A stretch of 64,000 nucleotides of DNA from Heterocephalus glaber (GCF_000247695.1 NW_004624843.1:3464992-3528991); one strand, 5' to 3'; positions 31,031-43,247 are shown, numbered from the stretch's first letter. Notes: a model not told the origin generated them from the letters alone. Made by a program: numbers and translations.

Positions 31031-33480
31031 TAAGTCAAAGCTCAAAGTAATCAGTTCTACCATTTAGAATCATCTGTCTGCTGTCAGTGAAGATAACTGT
31101 CTTTTATGTAAGTCAATGTGCCATGTGCGTAGTGTTCCTACAGTGACACTTAGTTGTTTTACATTCTGCTGGAGTATTTAGGGCTTTCTCTTTGCAGTGC
31201 TTTTGAGTACTTGAAGTAACTGTAAGCTTTTTGTGCTATTTTTAACAACTGAATTGAACCTGTCCAAAGTTACTGGCATTTTTTTCATTTCTCCGTATCT
31301 TTTTTATTACTTCACCTCTGAAATGTCAAACGACTTAGATGCTTTAGAATATCTAGTTTTCTAAAGAATTCCTTTTTAAAACTTTAGTCTTTCACTGAGA
31401 GCTCTGAGCATATACACAATAGTCATTATGAGAATAAAAGCAAGCTAGAAATGATATTAAATGGTAAACATCTTTACATATGTGCCCTGATTATCTATGA
31501 CCTGACACATTATTTCTCTCTGATTCAAGTACAAAAGCTAATAGGCATTTCTCTGAATTGTACATTTTGTCCCAGAATAACTCATCACTTCTATAGTCTG
31601 TTCCACTTTTTTAAATTTGTAAAATCTGTCCCTACTGAAAATGTGCTTCCAGTTGCGGTAGGCTTTCTCCCACCCAGCAATAAGCTCTCTGCTAACCTGT
31701 GCCATGAGACCAAATGCCATGAACGAAGTGCATGCTGTCCTGTCCTGAACTCATTAAATTTAACAGGTCACTGACACTTGTAATTCTTTCCAGGAACAGA
31801 TTTAGAAGAGAGAGGGAGATGGGAAAAAGCTAGACCACCACATTAGGTTAAAGGGTCTTGGCTAACAGTCTTGACTCTTCTAAATTCACCATCATCTCCG
31901 GGTATATTCCTATTATAACAAAAAACAACATTTTTATTTTTTCCTTTTTTAAGGTACAAAGTGAATCCTGAAGATTGACTATAAGATGCTTTAGAAAATT
32001 TAACTGTACATTTGTACACTCATCAGTGCTACATTAAAATATAGTGTTATTTTAGTGTATCAGTACTACATTAAACATGTTATCTTTCACAGGAGGAAAG
32101 GCATCAGGTATGTAATCACATTACTTCTAAATGCATTAGACCAAGTGATATGCAGATACCCAACACTATGGGAAACTATTCCTGATATTCAGGGTTTCCA
32201 ATTTCCGTGGTGTAAATATTTCCTTGATGCCCACTTTTCAGCTACCAATGTGATGTCACTGAACCCCAAGGTGCATTCAACTCTTATGAGTGAGCCAGCT
32301 CCATCACGCTACTGACTTTAGCTAAGAACAAGATGGAATTAAACCAAGACCACAGGCATAGAGATCATAACAAGCAGGGTTTTATATTCATGGCCTACGA
32401 GATGATTTTAGAACATTCCTAACACATGCATTTATTACACACTATATAAACTGGGTGAGAATTATTTTTAACCCTTCCCTTCCTGCTCTCTCTTCTTACA
32501 TCTTCGCTGAGGAATGGTATCAAAATCGTTGACTTAACTTCCAGGCAGACCTTAGATTCCACAAAACAAAATCAGCTGTTGCCGTCTCTCTCACACATCC
32601 TGCTTCAGAGATTCCATCGGCTGAGAATTTAAGCCTTACCTTGGGCTCCTACTCCCAGTGAATATTCTGCCCTAAGCTCTTCTCATTTCCTCATCCCACT
32701 GCGAGAATGAGTTATGAGATCCCAGATTTTGAAGGCATGTTAGAGGAGAGTTGAGGAAAGGGGAACCCTGTACCCTACACCTGACTGGAGGTGGTCAACA
32801 TTCAAGGAAAAGGAAAGCATTTTACAAATAAAAATCCCTTTCCCTATTTGGCATCTTGCCTAGGACTAGTCCTCAAAAGCAGCCGTCACCCCACCCACTC
32901 TGTTGGGACCAACCCTCCTATGAGAATAAGACTTGAAATCCAGAGCTTGTCCCTTCTAAAGACACTAAATCCCAGCTCCTCACTCCTGCTACCCACTCTC
33001 CATGAATGAGCACTTCTCAGGGACTCCTCCACATGCTTCTCTTCCATGGGCTTTTCATTCCCCAGTACCCGTCCCCTGCCAGCATATGCCTCACCTCTCC
33101 ACCCAGAGTTACCCAGTCACTGTGTACCACCACTTCCAGCTGGATCCTGCCTTGCCGGATGATGTCTCCAAATCCCTTCCTCTCTAAGGGCCACACTATG
33201 GCTGGTTCTGAAGGAAACTGGCACCCACTGGTGTGGACAGATGTGAAATGCTCTGCATACATTGCAGATCCTGGGATCAGCATGTTGTTCAGGGGACACA
33301 TACTCGTTTTGCTTGCCTCTCCTCCATGTGCCCTTCATCTGGGATGAGCACTAAGATTTCCAGGAAGGCTGAGTGGAACTGCCAATCAAGGCAGGCAGAA
33401 GGTGGCCGTAACACAGCCCAGCCATCCAGCCTCTCTCTAATGCCAGTCACGAGTCAAGCGACGGGAGGACAAAGGCTGCA
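31031..33480. other. Unique sequence, no gene seen
   Basis: Open frames at 31.45-31.77, 32.06-32.32 and 33.0-33.6 kb have no recognisable domain, and frames on the opposite strand are also open. I see no SINE or LTR. This is one of the longer single-copy-looking stretches. Confidence 0.35.
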
Positions 33481-33665
33481 TTGTCCCAAGGACAGCCCAG
33501 GAAGGAGCTGCTCACTGGTTCCTGCTGCCCAGAGCCACCTTGGTCCCTTCTCAGGGTGGGTTCTAATTTCTGTGGGCTGCCCTGAGGCGCCAATTAATTC
33601 CTTTTTTTGCTTAAATTAATGAGAGTCTATTTTTGTTACTTACAACCCTAACTGGCATAAAACAC
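33481..33665 (+). mobile_element. MLT-like LTR 3' fragment
   Basis: The right end reads TTGCTTAAATTAATGAGAGT, CTATTTTTGTTACTTACAAC, CCTAACTGGCATAAAAC, close to the common MLT-type LTR terminus. The left boundary cannot be set. Confidence 0.45.
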
Positions 33666-34535
33666 ATTTACAGATGTTTGGAGGAAAGACAGGGTGCACA
33701 GAAGCAAAGTCTCTGTAATGGTTGATACTTTCCTTCTGCTCTCAGGAGATGCTCAAGGGCCTTCCCCCAAACTCTATGGGAGAGCAAACCTTGGAATCAT
33801 TCTCTTTTCTCCACCTTCTGCAACATCTCAAGACATTACCTGTGTGCCAGCGAAAGCAGAATGCAAAAGGAGAAAGACTCTGGGAGCTGAGGACAGAGAG
33901 ACTTAGTTGGGTCTCAGGCTGTTGAGTCCCTCCCACAGCTGCTCTCTGGGGTCTGTCAAGCAACTCATTGTGCGGCAAGGGAGGATAAAGGCCGGCCCAG
34001 GGCATCAGGATGCAGATGGAGGATCCTTCCATTCCCAAACAATGAATCAGCACAACGTTAGCCAAAGGGACCTCCAGGACCTTTGGTAGGGGACATCTCA
34101 GAATAAGTCCCTGAGTTTCAAAAGGGACCATGAGGAAGCAACTAGCAATAAAACAGACGCTAGACAAAGGGCAACGTGCAAGGTAGCACAGCCCACTAAG
34201 TAATCCAAGCGTCCAGTGCCAAGAACCACGGCTTCTTTAAGACTCGGCATTGGGGCCCTGCAGCAGGCATGTCAAATTAAATCAGGTGCCCTGGTGGTGG
34301 AGAGAAAGTCAGTGGGGAGCATAATGAATCTGTCTCAATTAGAAAAGGGAAATGACAGGCATTTGACATCCTAGCTATTACTGGTCATTACTGCAGTATT
34401 TCAAAGGAAGGAAAATTGTAATCAAAGAAAATTTACTTAATGATGGAATCTAAAAACTAGAAAAAACATCAAAAGGTAAAATGGAGTCCCACCCCCTGCA
34501 GCCGAGAATAGTTTAGATGAAATTGGTGAGAAAGG
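33666..34535. other. Unique sequence, no gene seen
   Basis: A 141-codon minus-strand open frame (33742-34167) has no domain and plus-strand frames overlap it. No repeat family was recognised. Confidence 0.35.
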
Positions 34536-34760
34536 CCACAGCGAGAAGAAGTGCAGTGGGAGGTCTGGAATAGAAGCTGGGTTCAGGTTCAGGTTCAGGT
34601 TCTGCCCCGCTAGCAAGGTCAGCTGAGCAGGCTTCTCCACCTCCCTGAGTCCTGGTTCCCTCCTTCATCTGTACAATTAAATAAGATCACCACCTAATAG
34701 ACCTCTTCTGCAGAATCAGTGAGATAGCATGTAAGACCAACACTGAGTTCTCAATATGAC
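34536..34760 (-). repeat. MIR fragment with (TTCAGG)n
   Basis: GAGTCCTGGTTCCCTCCTTC, ATCTGTACAATTAAATAAGAT and GAATCAGTGAGATAGCATGT follow antisense MIR order. Just left, GGTTCAGGTTCAGGTTCAGG (about 34579-34600) is a short hexamer repeat. Confidence 0.45.
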
Positions 34761-34781
34761 CCGGGAAATACAGTAGATAAC

Positions 34782-35311
34782 GGATGGATGGATGGATGGA
34801 TGGATGGATAGATGGATGAATGAATGGATGAATGGATAGATGGATGGGTGGGTGGATGGATGGGTAGATGGATGCATGGGTGGATGGGTGGATGAATGAA
34901 TGGATGAATAGATGGATGGATGGATGGATGGATACATGGATGGGTGGATGGATGGATGGATGGATAGATGGATGAATGAATGGATGAATGGATAGATGGA
35001 TGGGTGGGTGGATGGATGGATGGATGGATGGGTAGATGGATGGATGGGTGGGTGGATGGATGGGTAGATGGATGCATGGGTGGATGGGTGGATGAATGAA
35101 TGGATGAATAGATGGATGGATGGATGGATGGATGGATGGATACATGGATGGGTGGGTGGATGGATGGGTAGATGGATAGATGGGTGGGTGAATGAGTGAA
35201 TGAGTGGATGGGTGGATAGATGGATGAATGGATGAATGGATGGATGGGTGGATGGATGGATGGATGGATGAATGGATGGATGGATGGATGGATGGATGGA
35301 TGGATGAATAG
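34782..35311 (+). repeat. (GGAT)n tetranucleotide array with higher-order structure
   Basis: About 530 bp of 4-base units in one register: mostly GGAT, with GAAT, GGGT, AGAT, GCAT and ACAT variants. The variant order repeats at longer scale: the block with GGATAGATGGATGAATGAAT recurs 156 bp later (34806, 34962), and the block with GGGTAGATGGATGCATGGG recurs 200 bp later (34862, 35062). All three minus-strand frames are open across it as Ile-His-Pro-Ser repeats. That is a consequence of the 4-base period and not a gene. Confidence 0.95.
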
Positions 35312-35619
35312 ACAGAGAGGGATATATGTCAGAGCAGAGGGAAAATGAACCGTGGACCACATGCACATCAATATATATTATGAAAGTGATATATATCCCA
35401 TCAATATTATGTTAAAAAGAGACTCAGAAGGAAAAAGAGCAGTAATTGTTACAAAATGCTACCCAGTGGGCTAGAAAAGGTAACAAAAAGGGGAAGCGCT
35501 CTGACCACTGTCCTCCCAGCATCCACCTCAGTGACAGAAGGAGGTGTCAGGCAGGAAGCAGCAAGGTGAAAGACAGTCAATATTCATAAGCTCAGAAGTG
35601 GGCAAAAAAATCTGTTTTT
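35312..35619. other. Unique sequence
   Basis: No feature recognised apart from short AT runs near 35370-35410. Confidence 0.3.
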
Positions 35620-35800
35620 TTTTTCAGCCTGGCATCTTGAATGTTTTAGGTGTGGAGCTACAGTAATCAACACCAGGCTTTCAGTATGCCTAAAAATAGT
35701 GCTTCACCTGCTGCTGCTTTTTCCATTGGTTGCAATGGCTATTGTTTATTTCAGCAGATGGAAAAGAAGCTGTGAAAAGCTGTTCACATTGTGCAGAAGG
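35620..35800. promoter_or_regulatory. Motif-rich block, candidate conserved noncoding element
   Basis: Within 180 bp there is CCTAAAAATAG (MEF2-like, about 35689), CCATTGGTTGCAATGG (35723-35738, an inverted pair of SOX-like CCATTG), TTGTTTATTT (forkhead-like, about 35743), and CAGATG and CAGCTG-like E boxes. No repeat landmark is present. Dense unrelated factor sites suggest an enhancer. Conservation cannot be tested here. Confidence 0.3.
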
Positions 35801-37510
35801 CAACAGAGAGAGGCGGAGGCATGGGTAGTACGTTAATGAGTGGGGTTGGGATGATTAGCTCAACTGCTAACACAAAATCTTTCTTCTCCCCAGAATTTGT
35901 CAGAACTCTGATCTATGGGCTCGGGTGCCAGCATGCTAATTTGGACCTGTGTCTCAGCTGGCACAGCAGTGAGCATTTCCATTAGGCCGAGTTTCCGTCC
36001 GTGTCTGTAGCCTTTCCCAGTGCACTCTGAAAACCCGAGCTCTCCTTTCATGTGTAACGTGGTCCCTTAGCAGCCTGGGTTAGTTCCTGGGTTAGAGGTC
36101 AGGAAGAAAATCAACTGCCATTTTTGGCTTTGGGAGACTTTTGTCCTCCTGCTGACAGCTGCCCCTGGTCTAGACAGAAACACTCACTGGGGCCAGAGCA
36201 GCATTAGGAAGGGCTATGGGAAGGTTGTTGGCTCTCTGGGGCCCAGGGATAGCCCTGGGAGCAAATTCAAGTTTCTGATGGCCCCAAGCCAGACAAGGCA
36301 CTTTGCTTCTTCCCCTGAGTCACTGACCACAAGAATAAAAACGGAACAAATCCCCTGCTCTATGGTTATTTTCCTCTGTGGATAGGCCAGTCTCTGGGGT
36401 ACTATGGTAAACACAGAAATATATTTTCTCCCAAGCCCCAGCTAGAGGACGGCCCCCACCTTCAGTAGCTCCCTGCCCAACACCAACTTTTTTTCTTCCT
36501 GCTACACCTGAACAGTTCAAATTGATGAGAAAAATACTGAGGCTCATTTCACATTAAATCGGCTAGTAAGTCCCCCATCACCAAGCAGGACACAACATTC
36601 AGACCTATCCAGCTTCCATAAATCCATCTCCTAAACAGACGATTTCTCTCCCTGTTTATGCTGTGGCTTAGCATTCATGGACACCCATGTGCTTTATAAG
36701 CCTTATGCCACCTGATTTTTCTAAGAGGAAATGCACCACCTCAGAAGGAAAATGAAAGATTAGCGCAGGCTCGTGGTTGCAATTCCTTGGTGTAAAATTA
36801 GCCACGCAACCAAATGCCAAAGAAAAATACAAAGGTTCATGAGGAAGCTTTCCAGCGTTGTCTTAAATCCAGATTTAGAGGGAGGTTCAGACAAAGGATG
36901 CAGGAGCCTTTTAGCCTTATCTCAATACACGTCTATTACAGAGCATTGACAATAAGGCCTTCTCCTTAGACAAAAACAGCCATTTTGGCGGTTCCATCCC
37001 AGGTGTATTTTGTCTGGTTTGTTACCTGTGGTTGTGGCAGCCGAACTCTTTCCCAAGAAGGTCCTGAATTCGGACTCCCCAGCCCCTGAGGACTGCATAG
37101 GCCTGCGTATCAGATGGGTCTCTGATTTGGGATTGGAATATAAAGTTCCAAGACTGAGTGGTTCTTAGCCACAGAGACAACCATCAGGAAACACATTTCA
37201 AGTGTTTGCAGTTCAATCAGAACGCCTTCATGAGCCAGCTACAGCTCGGCTATCCACCTTACTGAGCTCACATTAACAAAAAACACCAACGTGTTACTTT
37301 GCACAAGGAGAAGTTTAATTTTAACCCAATTGTTGACCGTAGGGTCTCAAACTCGATGAAAACAAAATTTAAAAATCAACATAAATGCCGGGAACATTAT
37401 TTAAAATAGAATCTGGCAATTTTTAGAACATTTTTAGATATCAGGACTGACAGGAATTGATAAAATGAACAAAGGAGCTGGTTTTACACTACTGTCTTCC
37501 ATCCGGGGTG
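35801..37510. other. Unique sequence, no gene seen
   Basis: Short open frames only. About 36850-37010 is unusually rich in mixed motifs without repeat landmarks and could be conserved. No exon was recognised. Confidence 0.35.
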
Positions 37511-37644
37511 TTATATATGAGCACATACAGAACGGATTCTGCTCCCCTGGAGAACCCTAACCAACACAGAGACCACATGAAGACCTGAAGGAAGGTGAAG
37601 GCGGGGTTTCAATGACGCTACCACAGACTGAGGGACACGCTGTG

Positions 37645-37979
37645 CTTCCGATCTTAGGTGTACCCCAAAGGCCCATGTGGCCAAAGCTTGGTCCCAGGGG
37701 TGGTGATAATGGGAGGTGGGGCCTAACTGGGGGGTCTTTAGGTCACTAGGGGGCGCCCTTGAAGAGGACAGTGGGAGCCCCACAGCCCTCCCCTTCTGTC
37801 TCACTTCCTGGCGGCTATGTGCTGAGCAGTTTTGCTCTGCCCCGTGGTCCCACCACAGTGTGCTGCCTCACCAGACCTAAAAGCCATGAAGTCCAAAAAT
37901 CACAGACTGAAACCACGAGTCTTTTCTCCTTAGCAATTGATTCTCTCGAGCATTTGTTATTACAGGAAAGCTGCTAACA
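37645..37979 (+). mobile_element. MaLR (MST-type) solo LTR
   Basis: AGGTGTACCCCAAAGGCCCA, GGGAGGTGGGGCCTAACTGG, AGGTCACTAGGGGGCGCCCT, GACTGAAACCACGAG and GAAAGCTGCTAACAC give the full order of an MST-like LTR. The open frames on both strands are by-products. It carries a CTCF-like motif (37743-37756). Confidence 0.75.
37743..37756 (+). promoter_or_regulatory. CTCF-like motif inside MaLR LTR
   Basis: TCACTAGGGGGCGC fits the CTCF core (CCAnYAGGGGGCGC) except for its first base. It arises from the LTR's own sequence, so the family could spread such sites. Occupancy is unknown. Confidence 0.4.
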
Positions 37980-37984
37980 CGGAA

Positions 37985-38165
37985 CGCCAAGAACCACCCA
38001 GAAACTGGCAAAGGCAGAACATGTTTGGAGGGAGGGCTGCCCTGCCCACCCCTTGATTTCCAACCATGGCCTCCAGAACCGTAAGGGTATTGAAGATTAC
38101 ATTTCCGCTGCTTTAAGCCACCTAGCATGTGGTAATTTGTCACAACAGAGTGAGGGAATTAATAC
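37985..38165 (+). mobile_element. MLT1-type LTR 3' fragment
   Basis: CTTGATTTCCAACCATGGCC, TCCAGAACCGTAAGGGTATT, GCTTTAAGCCACCTAGCATG, TGGTAATTTGTCACAACAGA is the MLT1 3' end. It abuts the previous LTR. Confidence 0.7.
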
Positions 38166-38294
38166 AAGCACCTTGGTTATTAATGAAGTAATTGTGAAAA
38201 CCCCTCCTTCATCTGTGTTTAGTAAATACCACCTGCAGTCAGGTGACAAACAGGTGACTTTGTGGCCGGAAGCAGAAACCTTCACATTAAAGAG

Positions 38295-38480
38295 ACCTAG
38301 GTTGCATCCAGGTTCTGACATTTACTCACTGTGTGACCTTGAACATGTTTCTTAACCTCTCTGTGCCTTAGTGTCATCTCTAAAGAGCTGGGTGGTGAAA
38401 ACAGTCCCTGCCTGACAGTGTTTCTTGGAAGAAATGAGATCATCCCTGTCAACAAGCATGGCACGGGTAGGCACAGGGTG
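38295..38480 (-). repeat. MIR
   Basis: CATCCAGGTTCTGACATTTA, CTCACTGTGTGACCTTGAAC, TTCTTAACCTCTCTGTGCCT, TAGTGTCATCTCTAAAGAGC is a clear antisense MIR core. Confidence 0.8.
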
Positions 38481-38834
38481 AGACACGCCCCTTACCAAGC
38501 GTGGGCTGAGTTCCAGCTCAGAGCCAACCACAGTGTGTGCTGGGAACAGGAGAACAAATAGGAGGAAAGCTCACTGTTAGGCATGTACAGAGGCCAACAG
38601 CTGACACCTGGAACCTATTTTTCTTGGTACACTTCTTGTCAATAATTAAAATAATGCCAATGCCTTGATAGCCACACTTAAATGATCTGTTTCATTACAA
38701 ATACCACACCTAAGCACTTACTCATTAATTCTCACAGTAGGAGTTAAATTTCAGCAAATGTGTTTCTGAGATATTTTGATGTTCCGGAGCTATACAACTA
38801 TAATGCAATTCTTTTACTTTCTGAACGACACATG
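38481..38834. other. Unique sequence
   Basis: No feature recognised in this AT-rich interval. Confidence 0.3.
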
Positions 38835-39440
38835 GGCAATGATTTTTCCTTTCTTTCCTTGGCTTTATTGAAACCTACTTGAAAACTAAAAATTGTACAC
38901 ATTCAAGGTGCACAACATAATAATATGATCTACATATACATTGTGAAATGATTACCAAATCAAACTAATTAGCACGCCTTTTACTCACAGCTCCTATTTT
39001 CTGTATATGTGGGTGTCTTAGAAAATTTCAAGTAAGCACTACAGTATTACAGTCATCAGCTGTACCTTAGCTCCCAGAACTTGTTCATCTTGTAACTGAA
39101 AATGTATATTCTTTGACCAACAGCTCCACATTTCTCATGCCCTACAGTCCCCTTATAACCATTGTCCTACTCTGTTCCTATGGATTTGACTTTTTACAAT
39201 TCCACCAATAAGTGAGAACACAGTACTTGTGTGAGCATGTTTTGGTATCTGGCCCATTTCACCTAGTATAACATTCCCCAGGTTCATCCATGCTGTCGCA
39301 AATGGCAGGACTGAACTTCCTTTCTATGGCTGAACAATATCCTACTGTAGATAGGTATCCCGTCTTCTTTATCCATTCACCTATTGCCAAAGATTGACTA
39401 CTGTGAATAAGACTACAATGGACAAGAGGATTCAGAGAAA
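38835..39440 (-). mobile_element. Old LINE-1 3' UTR (L1M type)
   Basis: GGCTTTATTGAAACCTACTT, ATTGTACACATTCAAGGTGC, CATTTCACCTAGTATAACAT, GGTTCATCCATGCTGTCGCA, GGCTGAACAATATCCTACTG and TTTATCCATTCACCTATTGC match reverse-strand mammalian-wide L1 3' sequence over about 600 bp. Confidence 0.8.
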
Positions 39441-39760
39441 CAGAATGGAAATTCCTCCAAGTTGCCTTTTTAAAGGCAATGAGTTTTTAATTCAACATTG
39501 TATTTCATAATTAACAAAATAAGAGTCATTATGACCCTAAGGGTATCTGTTTACCCTCAAGATGCTTTATCCTTGGCTAAGTAACTGTCCTCATTCTTTC
39601 CAGTATTCGCTCAGAACCTGATGAGAAAATGGTATCTAAGGCCTGAAGACTCGCTGTGTGTGGAAACACAGCCTCCCTCAGGCCTGTTTTTATGTCCAGA
39701 CCCCCAGAGCTTCTCCATCTAAGAGCTAAAACACCCACCTGGTGGAAAAAGCCAACCACC
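39441..39760. other. Unique sequence
   Basis: No feature recognised. Confidence 0.3.
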
Positions 39761-39767
39761 AGCTGCC

Positions 39768-39863
39768 TTTTGGTTTTTTGTTTGTTTTTGGTACCAGGGA
39801 TCGAACTCGGGACCTTGCGCTTCTAAGGCAGGCACCGGAACCACTGAGCTAAATCCCCAGCCC
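39768..39863 (-). mobile_element. ID-type SINE, variant 2
   Basis: On the reverse strand: GGGCTGGGGATTTAGCTCAG, GGTTCCGGTGCCTGCCTTAG, AAGGTCCCGAGTTCGATCCC, TGGTACCAAAAACAAACAAA. An 8-bp direct repeat AGCTGCCT lies at 39761-39768 and 39865-39872. Confidence 0.92.
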
Positions 39864-39872
39864 AAGCTGCCT

Positions 39873-42383
39873 AACTTTTGACAGCAATGATGGCTTGCAA
39901 CCTCCTAATTTTGAGGCTAGCCTGCATTTCAAGGGACTTTCACAGAAATTAATAAAAATGGGTTCTTCCTGATAAGCCTTAGAACATTTGTAACTTCCCT
40001 GGGTTAACAAATTGAGGACAAGAAGAGAAACAGGAAACAATGATTTAATGGGAATTAAACGGAAGGTCACTGAAATCAAACACAAGCAGCTGGTCAGGCT
40101 AAGGTAACCTAAGACAAAGTTCTAGAAAAGTCTTTACAGCTGGGAGACAGGGTCATCCTACCTTAATCATCTGGTAAATCAGGCCATCACCAGCGTGCCA
40201 GCTATAGGTATGGAGGTGATGGCTTTAAATAAAGTTCCCCAACTCTCATTTCTTACCTGACCATGCAACCTTCACATGTGCAAACTATATTCCAAGTGTC
40301 ACCCGAAAACCAGAGAAACCAGAACAGTGCTTCCACTGGCACTGCTGATCTTGTCTATCCTGATCATGATGCAGGTTGCCTAGGGGTTAATGAACGCATC
40401 TTTCCTTCCAAAGAGCCTCCCATAGCCTCATTACAAAGTCAGCATCCTCACACAAATCTGCGGACACACGCAGTTCCTCCCCACAACAGTACCCTGCTCA
40501 AAACCTGGAATGGGGCAACCAGTGATTCACACGAATTTAAAATAAAGATACCACTCATTCAAATTTCATTCCGTAAGACTTTATTACCCACTAACAATGT
40601 CCCTACTATTTAGGGATATTTGGGGAGGGAGTATAGTTTTAACTTTCCATCTGCCCATCAGAAAGACCTTGGGTAAACAGATTTTACCCTTTATCTGAAT
40701 GGCAACCATTGCCAGACACCAAAAGTTAATCTAATTTTATCTTGATCTTCTATTCTTCTGGATGCGGACATAATTAGAAACATTCTGGTTTTTTCTAAGG
40801 CTACCCAGGCTGAAAATATGGGTGGAATTTAAGTAGTTCAAATTGTAAAACACATCATTAAAAAAAAAGAAATTATAATGGGTTTTTTTAAGTACCCCTT
40901 AAAGAACAAAGGTTACAAAATTAGCTGGCTTTTTATTGAAACAAATGGAGCACTTTTTTAAAATTTTTTAATTTTTAATTTGTCACCTCTCTTCATCTGA
41001 ACTTTGTCATGAAGGATGTCATGACCTAAATAAGACTGATACCCTTGCGGTCGGAATTCTGCGGCATCCAGAAGTGGCAGTCACATGGTGATACACAGCT
41101 GCAGGGGCGCCCTGCGGTTTCAAAGCAAATCACAAGTCTTGGGACAAGGATGGGGCATCCTTTCAGGGTCTCTGAAACTAGACTTTAGCAAACTTTGGGA
41201 ACAAGGGCTACACAGTGGAACTAGAAGTTTAAGCTATTAACCTTTTTCTTAACAGAATACATTTATTCCTTTCAATACTTACCATAGTGTGACCTATAAA
41301 TTACTGTGAATTTCAAAATCATTCTGAAAAGCTCTACCAGCCACTTAGATGTGCAAAAAAGAAAGCTCCCAATCCATCCAGCAGCTAGTCCTCAACTCGG
41401 CAGAGTCACAAATGTTCAATATTTATATAGGACAGAACTTTTACCTAATTTAACCTCACTAAGATATAAATATTTCTAATTTGTAGTCTGGTCACAAGTT
41501 CTGAACTGTGGGATCCAGACCTGGGCTGACAAAAGAAGTAGCCCTTGATCAAACCAGTGCCTCTCCCAGTCTCTATTTGTCTAACACTAAGATGCAGTCT
41601 CTATGACCATTTCATAAACAAGTAAATTATGGAGGTTCTCCCCATCAGCACAGAAGTTTATAATCAGTCTTATGATGTTCAAAAGCAGTCACACCTCTGA
41701 GGTTAAGAAGAAAATCTGACCTAAAGAATATGCATGATTCCTCTCCAGCTGATATTCTACTACTGTTCCATAGGAAAACCTGTTTTACATCTGACTCTAT
41801 ATGTCACATATACATATATGCTGCTGTAGTACAGTGTATGTATAGTGCATTATAATACATAACATGCTACATACTATTGCCATATTATGCCAGCATCTTA
41901 ATATATTCATTAGATCTGTGCTGGAGCCTTAGAATAGACATAGAACTGAAACCAAGTACCAGGGCTGTCTCTGACCCATTTTTGTGTAGCTGACATTCCG
42001 AAGGACTTGTTTGAAGGACACAGGAAGGTGCTCCTTAAGTGACAAGAGTTTGATGGCTCCCGATTCTATGAGCTATTCTGAGTGTCTGTCCTCCAGCCTG
42101 GTGGGGAGCTGACCCCATTACAGACAGGAGTGGGCAGATGGGAAAGTCAATGGAGACAACATCATCAAGCCACCCTAACCCACAATGCACCTCTCACACA
42201 TGACACTGATGGATTCACACTCACATCTGCAGCTAGACACCGAGTGAGTTTATAACAATGTGAGGACTGACTCTGTCCTTTTACAGAGGGTGGGGTGGCA
42301 AATCTACTACCCTTGACCAAGGAAACTCTACACCTACGTTCAGAAATTTCCAGAACTCAATTCCCAAAGAGGAAGATATGTCT
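39873..42383. other. Unique AT-rich sequence, no gene seen
   Basis: There is an open frame of 116 codons (40263-40613) without domain. A small CpG-bearing stretch lies at about 41045-41120 (GCGGTCGGAATTCTGCGGCA). AT alternation around 41800-41880 looks like a decayed (AT/AC) tract. No named repeat and no exon with confidence. Confidence 0.35.
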
Positions 42384-42402
42384 AAAAACTACTTGTGTGC
42401 AG

Positions 42403-42488
42403 GGGGCCGGGGATTTATCTCAGTGGTTCTGCCTCCTGCCTTGAAAGTGCAAGGTCCTGAGTTGGATCCCCGGTACAAAAAAGAAAAA
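42403..42488 (+). mobile_element. ID-type SINE, variant 2
   Basis: GGGGCCGGGGATTTATCTCA, GGTTCTGCCTCCTGCCTTGA, AAGGTCCTGAGTTGGATCCC, CGGTAC and A tail with one G. A perfect 19-bp duplication AAAAACTACTTGTGTGCAG lies at 42384-42402 and 42489-42507, the longest clean one in the window. Confidence 0.95.
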
Positions 42489-42639
42489 AAAAACTACTTG
42501 TGTGCAGTTTGTTGAAGGTTGCAGCCTCTCACAAGTAAGACTGTTACATTACATGAAAAGAATTTTAATAAAGAGAAAATGAATCATGAGCTAAAGCGAG
42601 AATCTTGCTGGCAACCTTAATTATTTCATTTCTTGTTTT

Positions 42640-42805
42640 TCTCCAGCCTACAGCCTCTTCACTACCCATTTCATCTCCTTGCCCCGCTCTGTGCTGAAAT
42701 GTAAGTTCCATCAGAAAAGGGTTTACCTGTTGTGTTGACTGATGAATTGTAAGCAGGTTGAGCAAAGCCTTGTGCAACAAATACTTGTTGAAAGAATGAA
42801 ACTCA
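42640..42805 (+). repeat. L2 LINE 3' end
   Basis: CTGAAATGTAAGTTCCATCA, GAAAAGGGTTTACCTGTTGT and CAACAAATACTTGTTGAAAG are the L2 terminal phrases in sense order. Confidence 0.65.
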
Positions 42806-42865
42806 GTTCTTTATTCATGCCAAAGACATCATGGTGGTTAGGACTGGTCATTTATAATTACACAG

Positions 42866-42926
42866 GTAGGGAGGGAGACAGGCAGGGAGGGAGGTAGGTA
42901 GGAAGGTAGACAGACAGACAGACACA
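42866..42926 (+). repeat. (GGGA/GGTA/GACA) low-complexity tract
   Basis: GGTAGGGAGGGAGACAGGCA, then GGTAGGTAGGAAGGTAGACA and GACAGACAGACAC: a chain of 4-base units of changing composition. Confidence 0.85.
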
Positions 42927-43247
42927 GATTCAGTTATTTAGATGCTATAATCAGGCAAAAAAAATTTTAAACTGCCTCCAAAATCTCCTGTAAACCACTG
43001 TGTACATGGATCTTTGCAGCTGAATAGACAGAGCCCCCAAACATGGAATCCTAAACTACCAAGATCACCACTACAAAAGCAGGAACTGAGCTCTGGTTTT
43101 AAGTATTAGGGATTAATCTCTTTCCAGACAGCCCAAAGAAAGATGACTTCAACCACAGTCCTTGATGGAACATAAAATTTCAAAGAGATTAAAGTAAAAA
43201 CTTTCTAAGAAAGATGACCAAGAAAAGGAACCAAATATTAAGAAAAT
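42927..43247. other. Unique sequence
   Basis: No feature recognised. Confidence 0.3.

Noticed and set aside
34687..35371. Three overlapping minus-strand open frames of 150-216 codons rich in Ile-His-Pro-Ser
   Set aside because: They are all products of a 4-base tandem repeat whose 12-base common period has no stop in any frame. Three frames open at once excludes selection for one protein.
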